Translations under genes and position numbers: made by a program
NCBI GenBank assembly: GCA_014075275.1
Contig: CP046179.1
Span: 629,932 to 693,931 of the forward strand
Length of the DNA: 64,000 nt
Direction: 5' to 3'
Source: Boseongicola sp.
GTDB taxonomy: Bacteria > Pseudomonadota > Alphaproteobacteria > Rhodobacterales > Rhodobacteraceae
Shown here: in pieces, positions 26,183 to 35,235 of the stretch
Position numbering within the stretch: position 1 is the first letter of the stretch
Layout of the letters: each line of letters begins with the position of its first letter
The notes under the pieces: model-generated
The model's input: only the letters and a program-made list of their open reading frames with translations
Told to the model about the DNA's origin: nothing
The model's database searches: none

Positions 26183-28678
26183 TCACATAAGGGTTGCCGC
26201 CTGTCTAACCCATTCGTCCCTGTTGATCCTTCCAGGAAATTTTAAAAGTTCGTCGACGATGGCGATCTCGGTCGGACCCCAAGCGGCGATTTGGCTGAAA
26301 TGGAAAATCCCGTTTCGATTCAAAAGGCCCTGCAAAGAATTCCCCACACCACTGATCCGGGTAAGATCATCGGCTGTTCCGTTTGGATTTTCCAGCGCAC
26401 CGGGAATTGGGATAGCAGGTGTAGCTGGAATTGGAAGGTCGTCGATATGAGTCAGGGCAACTGTGCCTTGGCCTAGCCGCACATCCGCCTGCCGCACCAA
26501 GTCGCCGAAATCCAATTCGGTCAAGTCCTCAGTATCTGCAATCGTTGATAAAAAATCCTCGACCCGGTCCAATTCTTCGACATCCATGAACGCTTCGGCC
26601 TCTGTAGCATTGGTTAAGAATTCAGGGCCGCCTAAGGACTCCGGCCATGCGTCAAACACCTGCGACTGATCAACCAGTAGGGCCAATGACTTCAGTGTCC
26701 CACTTTCGACCCAAGCAGTTACCTTGAAAAAGCGACCGGGTATTTGAATATGGCGATACCGTCGATCGTCGTCGCGAAACACCGGACCCGTAAACGATAT
26801 GACTTTTTGATTTTCGGCGACTGCGTTGCGAAGAACGTAATTCTCGGCAGCGCGCCAAAGGTTACCTTTGCCGGTGCCAGGTTGATCTTCATCAGCTTTG
26901 CCTTGGTTGAAAAAACCGACTTGTGGTGCCGCATTCGTCCAGTGGAACGTATCAAGCTCTGCTTCCAGTGCTCGTGTATTGCTGCCCCACGCCGGATCAA
27001 TACGCCGAACGAGGTGCCCTTTTTGGAACATTCTCGCAATACGCCCGCTTGAACGAGGGTTTGGAAATCCAGGCACCTTCTGACCTTTATAGATTTCATC
27101 GCCAGAGTAGTCCTCTCTCGCAATCCGGGGGTCAGTGCTCCAACTGTCGGCTTCAGCGCCGTCAAAGAATTCCATGCCCTCGCGAAGACCGGGATCATTT
27201 GGATGCAAATCGGAAACCGCCAGGGTCGACCGGTTGATGCTTTTGGCCGTCTGGCCATCGATCATGCAGGCAGTAAAGAATGCCAACTTTCGGCGCTTGT
27301 TCATTACGGCGCTGAAATGATGATACTTTAGTTCAAACGGATTTGCGCCCGGAACTGGTTCGAGTAATGAGGCGGCGTCTGGCACCAGACCGGGGCCCAA
27401 GCGCGGAAGAGGTATGTGAAAGCCGGGCAAAAAGTCTGGCAAGTAACCTTGACGGTCAGCGTAGTCGCTTTGTGATTCCTGGGCTGCTGGCACCGATACA
27501 TTGGCTCGTGTTGGGATGGGGCCTGTTGTGTTCAGTCCTGGGATTTTAACAGAGATTTCCAATGGCAAAGTCCAAGTTGCCTGACCATCCGATCCAATCT
27601 GAACGCCCGCATTTTTGACACTCGGCGCGGAAGAGATCCGAGCATTGGAGCCTCGAGACGGAGTGGCCCGTTCGCTTTCGTCGAGGGCCATCAGTAGACG
27701 CGCTCGGACTTCCGACGCAAGGCTGCTTGCTTTCTGGCGAACTTTCCGGACAATTGAGCTGGCCCTGATGCCTTCGTTTATTTCGAAGTCCGCCGCGCCG
27801 CCACCATCAACGCCGTCGATCCAGGGTCCGCCCCAGTGGTGCAAAGCGATCAATTTCCATTCAGAATTGTAGACTGGCGATCCCGATGAACCAGGTTCGG
27901 TATCGGCGACATAATGCAGCGCATCCTCGAACCTGTTTACCAATCGGTTTTCGCGTAGAACCACCTCTTTGAATCGTCCTTGTGGATGCTGAATTATGTT
28001 AGCAAACTCTCCGACCATGTGTTTGTCAGATGCATCAGAAAGCTGCGTTGTGCCGAATTCATTCAGGGTACCCGGGCCATCGATCTTTTCGCCAACGGCA
28101 AAAATTGTAAAATCAAGGCCAGAAACCGGATCAGAAAGAAAAACGGTTCCATCAATTTCGAACTGTGTGGATCACCTAGGTCGTCCGGCCAAGTCACGCT
28201 CATAATCGAATTCCAACACAAACCGATTTGCATCCGCTTGGGACTCTACGACATGATTGTTGGTTAGGAAAAGGTCCTGCCCAATAAGGACGCCAGTGCC
28301 TTGGGCACGCCCATTTCTAAATGCAACGCGCCCAACGGATCTCGCTATCTGCGCGCCGCGCTCAAGAAAAGCAACGCTTACAAAATCGACTGTATCGCCC
28401 CAGATTGCTTCTCGCCGATCATCGAGAGTTGGCGCCAGTTCTGGTCGATCAATAACTTTTTTGCCCATCGCCCGTCGAACGACTTCTCTATTGAGGACTT
28501 CGGCTTGCACTGGCGAAACATTTAGTTTCGACTGTAGGCGTCGTTGTCTTCTTTGCTCACTGGGTTCGGCCGCAAAGGGATTCTGCGCCCGAAATGCCTG
28601 AAGAGCGTATTCTATGTCAGACTGGCAGTGCCCAATACGTTTTCGAACAATGTCTTCGAGGGTCATATTTTCCTCCAT
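26183..28678 (-). pseudogene. Trypsin-like protease / EndoG-type nuclease / HhH-like fusion protein, interrupted by an in-frame TGA
   Basis: One frame of 831 codons from ATG 28678 with a single TGA at 28172-28174 (codon 169). An N-terminal helical region (1-95) precedes a chymotrypsin-fold serine protease with His142 in LTNNHVVES, Asp189 in GLDFTI and Ser265 in PGSSGSPV. The TGA falls between His and Asp. A DNA/RNA non-specific endonuclease domain (~445-690) follows, with KGHLVRRIDPAWG around His555 and FTGPVF. The tail (~770-831) reads DDLTRISGVGNSLQGLLNRNGI...FSQIAAWGP, a helix-hairpin-helix-like module. No signal peptide is present, so it is cytoplasmic. A toxic or defensive role is only a hypothesis. 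Without readthrough, only a 168-residue stub lacking Asp and Ser is made, although reinitiation at codon 221 is possible. Confidence 0.85.
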
Positions 28679-28878
28679 ATGTAATTCGGCTCAATAAGTT
28701 GAATGATAGATTGCTTTTTTTGGTTTGAATAATTGCTTGTCGTAATGGCCTTCCGGTTGACGCAAAGTGCGATCCGCACGGTGACATCATATCATATCTG
28801 GAAGAACTGCGAGCGCGCATGAGCAGTTTCCACGAATTGTCGCGCGAAATCGCTTGGCAACTTACCCAAAAATGGGTT

Positions 28879-30399
28879 TCAGTCGTCCGTGTCGGAGCTG
28901 TATTTTTCACGAAGGACGTTCTTTTGAACCTTTCCCATCGTATTTCGCGGCAACTCAGTCACAACTTCAAATCTGCGCGGATGCTTAAAACGTGCAAGTC
29001 TTTCGTTGACAACGTCTTGAATACTATGTGTGTCAAGAACTGCATTGGGTTCCGCAACCACGGCAGCGACAATTGCCTCACCAAAATCACTGTCAGGCAC
29101 TCCAAAAGCTGCGCTTTCCTGAATACCGGTAATGTCGTTCAAAACGTCCTCAATCTCTTTTGGATAAACATTAAATCCGCCTGTGATGATCAGGTCTTTT
29201 TGCCGACCAACAATGGACAGATACCCATCTGAGCTGAACTCACCAAGATCACCGGTAATGAAAAAGCCGTCTGCGCGAAGCTCTTCGGCGGTTTTTTCCG
29301 GCATGTTCCAGTATCCCAAAAACACATTTGGACCGCGCACTTCAATCATGCCGACGCTGGAGTCTGTGACCATTTCTCCTGAGACGCTCGTCAGCCGCAC
29401 TTCGGTGCCGGGAAGGGGGATCCCGACTGTTCCCGCTCTGCGTTCGCCGTCGTATGGGTTTGACGTGTTCATGTTGGTTTCAGTCATGCCGTATCGCTCT
29501 AGAATTCGATGACCTGTTCGCTCGGTGAATAAGTCATGTGTTTCGGCAAGTAAGGGCGCGCTGCCGGATATAAAGAGCCGCATATTGGCTACCAAATCCG
29601 AACTAAGCCGATCGTCGTTCAAAAGCCGCGTGTAAAATGTGGGAACGCCCATCAGCAAAGTAGACGAGGGCAGGGCTTCAATAATGTTATCCAGATCAAA
29701 GCTGGACATGAAATTTACCTGTGCGCCTGCCAAAAGTGCGGTGTTCATCGCAACAAATAACCCATGGGTGTGAAATACGGGCAGGGCATGAATCAAGACA
29801 TCCTCACCTGTGATTTGCCATAAATCCGTGAGTACCTGTGCGTTCGATAACAAGTTATCATGCGACAGCATTGCGCCCTTGGACCGTCCCGTCGTTCCGG
29901 ACGTGTAAAGCAATGCTGCCAGATCGTCTGCCGCTCGTGCCACCGTGGTAAATATCGTCGGCTGAGCATTAGAGTCTTCCAGCAGCGACCCGCCGCCGTC
30001 AGCGTCAATCGTCATAACCGCGGCTCCTACATCAGCCGCAATCGGCAAAAGCGCAGCTTCGGCGGAAGGCGTGCAAACGATCAGTTTCGGTGTCGAGTCT
30101 TGAATGAAGTAGGTCAGTTCACTCAGCTTATAGGCCGTATTCAATGGAAGAAATACGGCCCCGACCTGAATGGTGGCTACGTAGAGTGCTAAAATTTCAG
30201 ATCGTTTGGGTGCTTGAACAACCACCCTGTCTCCGGGCGTTACCCCTTGAGAAACCAGCGTATGCGCAACTTGGGCCGTGAGGGCTTCAAACTCACGAAA
30301 GCTCAGTGTGCCTCGATTTCCTCGCTCGTCCAACAGGAGAAATGGTGAGTTTTCGTTCGGCTTTGATGCCATCAGGGCATCGTATAGATGGTTGCTCAC
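28879..30399 (-). CDS. matB: Malonyl-CoA synthetase
   Basis: A 506-residue ANL-superfamily ligase that converts malonate, CoA and ATP to malonyl-CoA. The signatures are the phosphate loop LLYTSGTTGRSKGAMLSH, HALPVFHTHGLFVAMN (a MatB-like stretch), ERYGMTETNM, GFFITGDLGEFSSDGYLSIVGR, KDLIITGGFNVYPKEIE and the C-terminal NTMGKVQKNVLR lysine. The GTG start at 30399 overlaps the matA stop (GTGA). The gene is intact while its partner matA is frameshifted. The 200 bp between its stop and the protease-nuclease start hold no feature I can assign beyond that gene's presumed promoter. Confidence 0.9.
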   Translation of the reverse strand: MSNHLYDALMASKPNENSPFLLLDERGNRGTLSFREFEALTAQVAHTLVSQGVTPGDRVVVQAPKRSEILALYVATIQVGAVFLPLNTAYKLSELTYFIQDSTPKLIVCTPSAEAALLPIAADVGAAVMTIDADGGGSLLEDSNAQPTIFTTVARAADDLAALLYTSGTTGRSKGAMLSHDNLLSNAQVLTDLWQITGEDVLIHALPVFHTHGLFVAMNTALLAGAQVNFMSSFDLDNIIEALPSSTLLMGVPTFYTRLLNDDRLSSDLVANMRLFISGSAPLLAETHDLFTERTGHRILERYGMTETNMNTSNPYDGERRAGTVGIPLPGTEVRLTSVSGEMVTDSSVGMIEVRGPNVFLGYWNMPEKTAEELRADGFFITGDLGEFSSDGYLSIVGRQKDLIITGGFNVYPKEIEDVLNDITGIQESAAFGVPDSDFGEAIVAAVVAEPNAVLDTHSIQDVVNERLARFKHPRRFEVVTELPRNTMGKVQKNVLREKYSSDTDD

Positions 30400-31681
30400 G
30401 GCGACAAAGTTCCCGCATTTGGCAATCCGGAAGCGGCTGCAAGTGAGTTAACACTACGCGAGGTTGATATCGTCCCGTTGCGCACAAATTTTTCGTGGTT
30501 TTTTTCAATCTTTGTAAGATCGTATAAATAATTCACCATCGCTCCGCTGGATAGTTTTTGACCATTGTCGGTAATGTCGGCATTGGCATGAATGGCGTGA
30601 ACCTGTGCGCCATTGCCAAGGTGAAATCGGGCAACAGGATCTATTGGAATACCATCGCCCGTCTTCGCATGTAGCAGATAGTGTGCCGCCGCGATGCGGA
30701 CATCTTTGTCATTTGCTTCGCCGGTTAAGACGCTCTTCGCCAAAGGCGCTTCATCAAGTTCGGATAAGTATCGATTTAGTCCAGGAATAGGGGAGAGTGT
30801 CACAAATGTCGTCAAGTTCGGAAGTGTCACGCTTAACTCGTCGACAACTTGCTTGATCAGCAAATTGCCAAAGGAAATTCCTTGCAATCCTTTCTGGCAG
30901 TTCGAAATCGAGTAGAATACCGCCACATTTGTCAGCGCGTCGTCTCGCGCTGTCCGATCCTCGGCGAGCACTTTCTGGATCGAGTCTGGAATAGTTTTTG
31001 TCAAAGCAACCTCAACAAATATCAGAGGTTCTTCCGGCATTGTCGGATGAAAATACGCAAAGCATCTGCGATCCGGTGGATACAGCCGTCGTCGCAAATC
31101 ATCCCAGTCATTGATTGCATGCACCGCTTCATACTGGACGATCTTTTCCAGAATACTTGCAGGTGTTTCCCATGATATTTGGCGTAGCACCAGAAATCCG
31201 CGATTGAACCAACTGCGCAGCAAATGCACGAAATCCAGATCGGTTCGCTTAAGATCCGGATGTGGTTTCGCAAAAGACAAAAGATCTACGCGCATCGCCA
31301 CCAGTGCTGCGGTTGCACCGGTCGTTTGGTTTAGTCGGCGCAGTAATTCCTGACGACGCGGTTCGGCGGCGACAGTCAGCGCGCGATAGTCTTTCGCGTC
31401 TTTTGTGCGCTCGTATGTGTCTGCCAACTCGGCGACCGCAGACGCGTCCATTTCCAGCTCATCATTCAGGAACTGAAAAAATCTAGTTTCTGATGTTCAT
31501 CTAAAGTGGCGTATTTATCCAAAGCGGACTTGGCCAGATGAATTCCCGAGACTTCACCTTCCTCAGCCAAAAGCGAAAGGCACATATCCTGCATGGATCG
31601 TCTAAGATTCGTTTTAGTTGGCTTTCTGCGACGCTCAAAAAGCGTCGTTAGCATATCGCCAAGATAACTGCTTTCAGCCAT
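30396..31681 (-). pseudogene. matA: Malonyl-CoA decarboxylase, frameshifted in a T run
   Basis: Decarboxylates malonyl-CoA to acetyl-CoA. The N-terminal frame (from ATG 31681) ends KLDFFSS and stops. The remaining ~350 residues lie in another frame from about 31475 down: LRSWFNRGFLVLRQISWETPASILEKIVQYEAVHAI, RLYPPDRRCFAYFHPTMPEEPLIFVEVALT, and the catalytic-domain region VARFHLGNGAQVHAIHANAD. Adding one base to the six-A run at 31476-31481 (T6 on the coding strand) restores KLDFFQFLNDELEMDAS and a ~428-residue protein of normal length. It may be a mutation or a homopolymer sequencing error. Confidence 0.88.
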
Positions 31682-31690
31682 GATACCCGT

Positions 31691-31790
31691 CTAGCTTAGA
31701 GTTGCGCTTTGTCCAGATAGTCCAACTGACAAGGTCAATGAACCTTCGTTAATCATCCACTTCCTAAGAACATATGTGCGTGTTCCGGTC
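31691..31790 (-). pseudogene. 3' fragment of YciI-family gene, separated by the IS3-like element
   Basis: The minus-strand frame after the 9-bp target duplication reads RTYVLRKWMINEGSLTL and ends at TAG 31691. Joined across the element to 33303 it continues ADPMHTTGT in frame, and the restored sequence has the normal YciI ending. Its stop lies 10 bp before the matA start, so it was the first gene of a yciI-like/matA/matB unit. Confidence 0.9.
31782..31790. repeat. Left target-site duplication of IS3-like copy 1
   Basis: GTTCCGGTC, repeated exactly at 33303-33311 on the other side of the element. Confidence 0.95.
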
Positions 31791-31876
31791 TGTCTGAAGT
31801 CAGCGCCTATGGGTCCAATTAGGTTAATTTGATAAGAGAGTTTTGTTGGCTCATCGTAACCACTGAGGAGTGGGAC

Positions 31877-32251
31877 ATGAGACAGACAACTGGAACTCGC
31901 AGGAGCCCCGGCGAGAAGATCGTCAAAGAGATCAAGCGCGCGACGCGCAAACAGTATTCGTCAGAAGAGAAGATCCGGATCGTGCTGGATGGCTTGCGTG
32001 GCGAAGACAGCATTGCTGAGTTGTGCCGTCGTGAGGGAATATCTCAAGGTATCTACTACAAATGGTCCAAGGACTTCATGGAAGCTGGCAAACGGCGGCT
32101 TGCTGGAGATACGGCGCGTGCGGCTACGACCGACGAAGTCAAGGACCTGCGCCGCGAAGCCCGAGACCTGAAGGAGGTCGTTGCCGAGCAAACACTGGAA
32201 CTGCGTCTTCTCAAAAAAAGCATGACCGGCGGTGGGGGCGACCAAGAATGA
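31877..32251 (+). CDS. IS3-like OrfA (helix-turn-helix protein), copy 1
   Basis: A 124-residue protein from ATG 31877, just after GAGGAGTGGGAC. The N-terminal transposase_8-type HTH (KQYSSEEKIRIVLDGLRGEDSIAELCRREGISQGIYYKWSKDF) is followed by a leucine-rich coiled coil (DLRREARDLKEVVAEQTLELRLLKKS). Its stop overlaps the orfB ATG, and a run of seven A near the end allows a shift into the orfB frame. Confidence 0.92.
   Translation: MRQTTGTRRSPGEKIVKEIKRATRKQYSSEEKIRIVLDGLRGEDSIAELCRREGISQGIYYKWSKDFMEAGKRRLAGDTARAATTDEVKDLRREARDLKEVVAEQTLELRLLKKSMTGGGGDQE
32213..32219 (+). other. Probable programmed -1 frameshift site (A7)
   Basis: Seven A followed by G within orfA codons CTC AAA AAA AGC. The orfB frame is -1 relative to orfA and is open across this point, so slippage would give an OrfAB fusion, the usual IS3 transposase. 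The site is present in both copies of the element. Confidence 0.65.
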
Positions 32252-33228
32252 GGTATGCTGCATCTGAGAAGTTGGAGATCATCCGGCTTGTTGAGGGGTC
32301 GCATTTGTCTGCTCGTCGAACATTGGCAAAGCTGGGCATCCCCCGCACCACATTTTACCGTTGGTATGATCGGTATCGGCAGCGCGGCGACGCTGGCCTT
32401 GTGGATCAAGCGCCTAAGCCCAGACATGTCTGGAACCGCATCCCCGACGAAGTCCGGCGCAAGGTCGTCAAGCTGGCGCTGCAGGAGACGGAGCTGTCGC
32501 CGCGCGAACTGGCAGTGACGTTCACGGATCGGGAGCGCTACTTCGTCTCGGAATCTTCAGTCTATCGGGCCCTGAAGGCCCACGATCTGATCACCAGCCC
32601 GGCCTTTATCGTGCTCAAGGCGGCAAACGAGTTCAAAGACAAGACCACTGCGATCAACCAGCTTTGGCAAACCGACTTCACCTATCTCAAAGTGCTTGGC
32701 TGGGGCTGGTTCTATCTCAGCACAATCCTGGACGACTACAGCCGCTACATCATCTCGTGGAAACTCTGCACGAACATGCGGGCAGAGGACGTGACGGACA
32801 CCCTGGATTTGGCGCTACAAGCATCAGGGTGCGATCAGGTTCACGTCATCCACAAACCCCGCCTCCTCAGCGACAACGGGTCCAGTTACGTCTCTGGCGA
32901 TCTGGCTGAATGGCTGCAGGACAAAGGCATGAAGCATTCTCGGGGCGCACCATATCATCCCCAGACACAGGGCAAGATCGAGAGGTGGCATCAAACCCTG
33001 AAGAACCGCATCCTATTGGAGAACTACTTCCTTCCGGGAGACCTCGAAACCCAGATCGAAGCCTTCGTCGATCACTACAATCACAAGCGCTACCACGAGA
33101 GCCTGAACAACGTCACACCCGCCGACGTCTACTTCGGGCGTGACAAAGCCATTCTAAGACAACGGGAAAGGATCAAACGAAAGACGCTCGAAGCGCGGCG
33201 CTTGCATCACAGACAGCGCGCCGCATAA
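32248..33228 (+). CDS. IS3-like OrfB (DDE transposase), copy 1
   Basis: A 326-residue protein from ATG 32248. An HTH region (RRTLAKLGIPRTTFYRWYDRYRQRGDAGL) is followed by an rve integrase core with QTDFTYL for the first Asp, LLSDNGSSYVS for the second and PYHPQTQGKIERWHQTLKNRI for the catalytic Glu. It differs from copy 2 at a few residues near the C-terminus (ETQIEAF versus DAQITAF, RQRAA versus RLHAA). It is intact. Confidence 0.94.
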   Translation: MRYAASEKLEIIRLVEGSHLSARRTLAKLGIPRTTFYRWYDRYRQRGDAGLVDQAPKPRHVWNRIPDEVRRKVVKLALQETELSPRELAVTFTDRERYFVSESSVYRALKAHDLITSPAFIVLKAANEFKDKTTAINQLWQTDFTYLKVLGWGWFYLSTILDDYSRYIISWKLCTNMRAEDVTDTLDLALQASGCDQVHVIHKPRLLSDNGSSYVSGDLAEWLQDKGMKHSRGAPYHPQTQGKIERWHQTLKNRILLENYFLPGDLETQIEAFVDHYNHKRYHESLNNVTPADVYFGRDKAILRQRERIKRKTLEARRLHHRQRAA

Positions 33229-33302
33229 TAACATCAACCAGACGAGCCAAACTCTTTACTTGTTTAAGCAACTCTTGGTTCCCAAAACCCTGACGACGGA
33301 CA

Positions 33303-33311
33303 GTTCCGGTC
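33303..33311. repeat. Right target-site duplication of IS3-like copy 1
   Basis: GTTCCGGTC directly after the right end, identical to 31782-31790. Confidence 0.95.
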
Positions 33312-33598
33312 GTATGCATTGGGTCAGCTTCGGCAATTTTGCGCGCTTCATCAAAGCTGCCCGCGCGGTACACCATCAAACCAACGCCCTGCATCTGTGT
33401 GCCAGTTTCATCTGACATCGGCCCGGCAAATGCCAGTTTACCATCTGCCTCCAAGGAACCTTGGTACTGGAGGTGTGCAGGAAGATTTGCCTTCAGATCC
33501 TCTGGTGTTTTTGCGGGTGTGGAAACGACAACAAACAGTTCAAACGCCAATGAACCGCGAGCCTTGGCCTCAGTTTTGTATTGATCCCAGTCCGGCAT
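33303..33598 (-). pseudogene. 5' fragment of YciI-family gene interrupted by IS3-like copy 1
   Basis: ATG 33598 follows GGAGGATGG. The product starts MPDWDQYKTEAKARGSLAFELFVV and has the YciI pattern LPAHLQYQGSLEADGKLAFAGPMSDETG and YRAGSFDEARKIAEADPMHTTGT, including the His of the HLQ segment and the ADP motif. YciI-like proteins are small ferredoxin-like-fold enzymes related to muconolactone isomerase, often in aromatic catabolic clusters. At 33303 the frame runs into the element; the tail is at 31691-31790. The restored protein would be ~130 residues. Confidence 0.9.
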
Positions 33599-33623
33599 TC
33601 CATCCTCCACAAGTGATGCTTGC

Positions 33624-33641
33624 AATAATATCGATTTTATT
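33624..33641. promoter_or_regulatory. Candidate GntR operator in the divergent promoter of the catabolic island
   Basis: An imperfect palindrome AATAAT-ATCGAT-TTTATT lies between the YciI-like gene and the FAH-family gene. Its 12-mer AATATCGATTTT (33627-33638) recurs exactly upstream of the GntR gene at 41785-41796. It abuts a TTGACA (33641-33646), so a bound regulator could block the promoter. Confidence 0.5.
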
Positions 33642-33669
33642 TGACACATCACCTTTTTATCGTCAAATT
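33641..33669 (+). promoter_or_regulatory. Candidate promoter of the FAH-family gene
   Basis: A perfect TTGACA at 33641-33646 is followed after 17 bp by CAAATT, a weak -10 match, 27 bp before the ATG at 33696. A good AAGGAG ribosome-binding site follows. Confidence 0.45.
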
Positions 33670-33695
33670 CGGGATCAATCAATAAGGAGATTCCG

Positions 33696-34574
33696 ATGCG
33701 GTTTATGGTGGGGCACCAAAATGGGGCGCAGTCGGTCTATCTTTTAGAGGGGAGTGAGGCAGTCAACCTGACCGAATCCCTGGCAGACGTTGGCAACGAC
33801 CTTATGGAGTTAGTTGGTCGTCCCGATTTACTGGCCGACATCCAGTCAGCCATCGAGGGGCGCGCCCGTGTCGCTTTGTCTGACATTACGCCTGCGCTCC
33901 CTATAGCGCGACCTGGCACAATCATCTGCCTGGGTCTTAACTATGTGGAGCATATTAAAGAGGGTGGATATGATATCCCCGACTATCCCGCCTTGTTTAT
34001 GCGCGGACGCAATTCTCTGATGGCAGCGGGTTCTCCTATGGTTCGCCCGACTTGTTCCGATAAATTGGACTATGAGGCTGAGCTAATGATCGTAGTTGGC
34101 AAAGGTGGACGGCATATATCTGAAGCAGACGCATTACGGCACGTCTTTGGATACACTGTTTTTAATGATGGTTCCGTGCGCGACTACCAACGTAAAACTC
34201 ATCAATGGACGCCTGGAAAGAACTTCGACCATACAGGTGCCATAGGACCGTATGTTGTGACGCCAGACGAGCTGCCAGCCGGTGCAAGCGGATTGAAGAT
34301 TGAAAGTCGCGTTGGCGATGAGGTTCTGCAAAGTTCAAACACTGAAAATATGATTTGGTCAGTAGCTCAAACAATTGCGACTATATCTGAATACACGACG
34401 CTTGAACCTGGTGACCTGATTGCAACCGGAACACCGCCGGGAGTTGGTCACGCGCGAACACCACCACGCTGGCTTCGCCCAGGTGAAATTGTGGATGTTG
34501 AAATTGAAGGAATTGGCATCTGTTCCAATCCGATCGTGGACGAGGCCGATATGTTGAGCACGGCGGCAGAGTGA
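33696..34574 (+). CDS. Fumarylacetoacetate hydrolase (FAH) family protein
   Basis: A 292-residue hydrolase or decarboxylase of the FAH superfamily, which cleaves C-C bonds in 2-oxo acids from aromatic breakdown. Conserved sequence includes ICLGLNYVEHIKE, YPALFMRGRNSLMAAGSPMVRP, the metal ligands of DYEAELMIVVG, FNDGSVRDYQ and the KNFDHTGAIGPYVVTPDEL segment, then LEPGDLIATGTPPGVGHAR. It starts after AAGGAGATTCCG. Its stop overlaps the next ATG by one base, beginning a run FAH-nitroreductase-OsmC-TRAP-dioxygenase on one strand. The specific substrate is unknown. Confidence 0.9.
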   Translation: MRFMVGHQNGAQSVYLLEGSEAVNLTESLADVGNDLMELVGRPDLLADIQSAIEGRARVALSDITPALPIARPGTIICLGLNYVEHIKEGGYDIPDYPALFMRGRNSLMAAGSPMVRPTCSDKLDYEAELMIVVGKGGRHISEADALRHVFGYTVFNDGSVRDYQRKTHQWTPGKNFDHTGAIGPYVVTPDELPAGASGLKIESRVGDEVLQSSNTENMIWSVAQTIATISEYTTLEPGDLIATGTPPGVGHARTPPRWLRPGEIVDVEIEGIGICSNPIVDEADMLSTAAE

Positions 34575-35233
34575 TGAATGACATGAGTGACGCAATTGAT
34601 CCCCGCGCAGTCGCGCAAGATGCAGTTCGCAACATGCGAAAACGCATCACCCAATTGGACGATGCATCAATTGATCTGATCCTGCGCGACGCGCGATCTC
34701 ACTATGCCTGGAGTGACCGACCTGTGTCGGACGATGCACTGCAAACGCTGTTCGAGATTACGATTAGCGGTCCGACTAGCATGAATTCGTGTCCTGCACG
34801 GTTTAAGTTTGTTCGCAGCGCCGAGGCCAAAGAGCGTTTGGCTAAATCATTGAAAGCAAAGAATATCGACAAGATGATGGCTGCCCCCGTTACGGCAATC
34901 ATCGCCTGGGATCCCAAGTTCTGGCACCGGTTGGATTTTCTCTTTCCACACGATGATCGAAAGCCGCTGTTTGATGGCAAAGACGCCTATGCCCACGATA
35001 CCGCCTATCGGAATTCAACATTGCAGGGGGCGTATTTCATGATTGCAGCCCGCGCGATCGGATTAGATGTCGGTGCGATGTCAGGATTTTCCAACGCGAT
35101 TGTGGACGAAGAGTTCTTCTCGGAGAATGGCTGGAAATCAAATTTTCTTTGCAACATTGGTTACGCTGATGAAAGCGCTTTGTTCCAGAAACTGCCTCGC
35201 TTCTCGTTCGACGACGTTTGCGAGGTGATGTAA
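34574..35233 (+). CDS. RutE/HadB-like nitroreductase family protein
   Basis: A 219-residue FMN-dependent oxidoreductase. It resembles RutE, the malonic semialdehyde reductase of pyrimidine breakdown: DARSHYAWSDRPVSDDALQ, GPTSMNSCPARFKFVRS, AAPVTAIIAWDPKFW, FPHDD, YRNSTLQGAYFMIAARAIGLDVGAMSGF and LCNIGYAD. Reduction of malonic semialdehyde would fit with the nearby malonate genes, but quinone or nitroaromatic reduction is equally possible. It is translationally coupled to the FAH gene and followed by the OsmC gene after 2 bp. Confidence 0.87.
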   Translation: MNDMSDAIDPRAVAQDAVRNMRKRITQLDDASIDLILRDARSHYAWSDRPVSDDALQTLFEITISGPTSMNSCPARFKFVRSAEAKERLAKSLKAKNIDKMMAAPVTAIIAWDPKFWHRLDFLFPHDDRKPLFDGKDAYAHDTAYRNSTLQGAYFMIAARAIGLDVGAMSGFSNAIVDEEFFSENGWKSNFLCNIGYADESALFQKLPRFSFDDVCEVM

Positions 35234-35235
35234 GC

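Larger units (their letters stand above)
31791..33302 (+). mobile_element. IS3-like insertion sequence, copy 1 (1512 bp)
   Basis: The ends are imperfect inverted repeats (left TGTCTGAAGTCAG, right end the complement of TGTCCGTCGTCAG). The 9-bp direct repeat GTTCCGGTC flanks it. It carries orfA and orfB in the two-frame arrangement of IS3 elements, both intact. It is the same length as copy 2 at 39168 and near-identical to it. It interrupts a YciI-family gene. The 9-10 bp duplications are longer than the 3-5 bp usual for IS3, so the exact family assignment (IS3 versus an IS481-like group) is tentative. Confidence 0.93.

Noticed and set aside
28617-28910. A 97-residue minus-strand ORF between matB and the protease-nuclease gene
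   Set aside because: It overlaps both real genes, has no ribosome-binding site and a non-coding-like composition.
32062-32247. An independent upstream start for a 388-residue transposase
   Set aside because: This is the orfB frame running under orfA; it is explained by -1 frameshifting at the A7 run rather than separate initiation.
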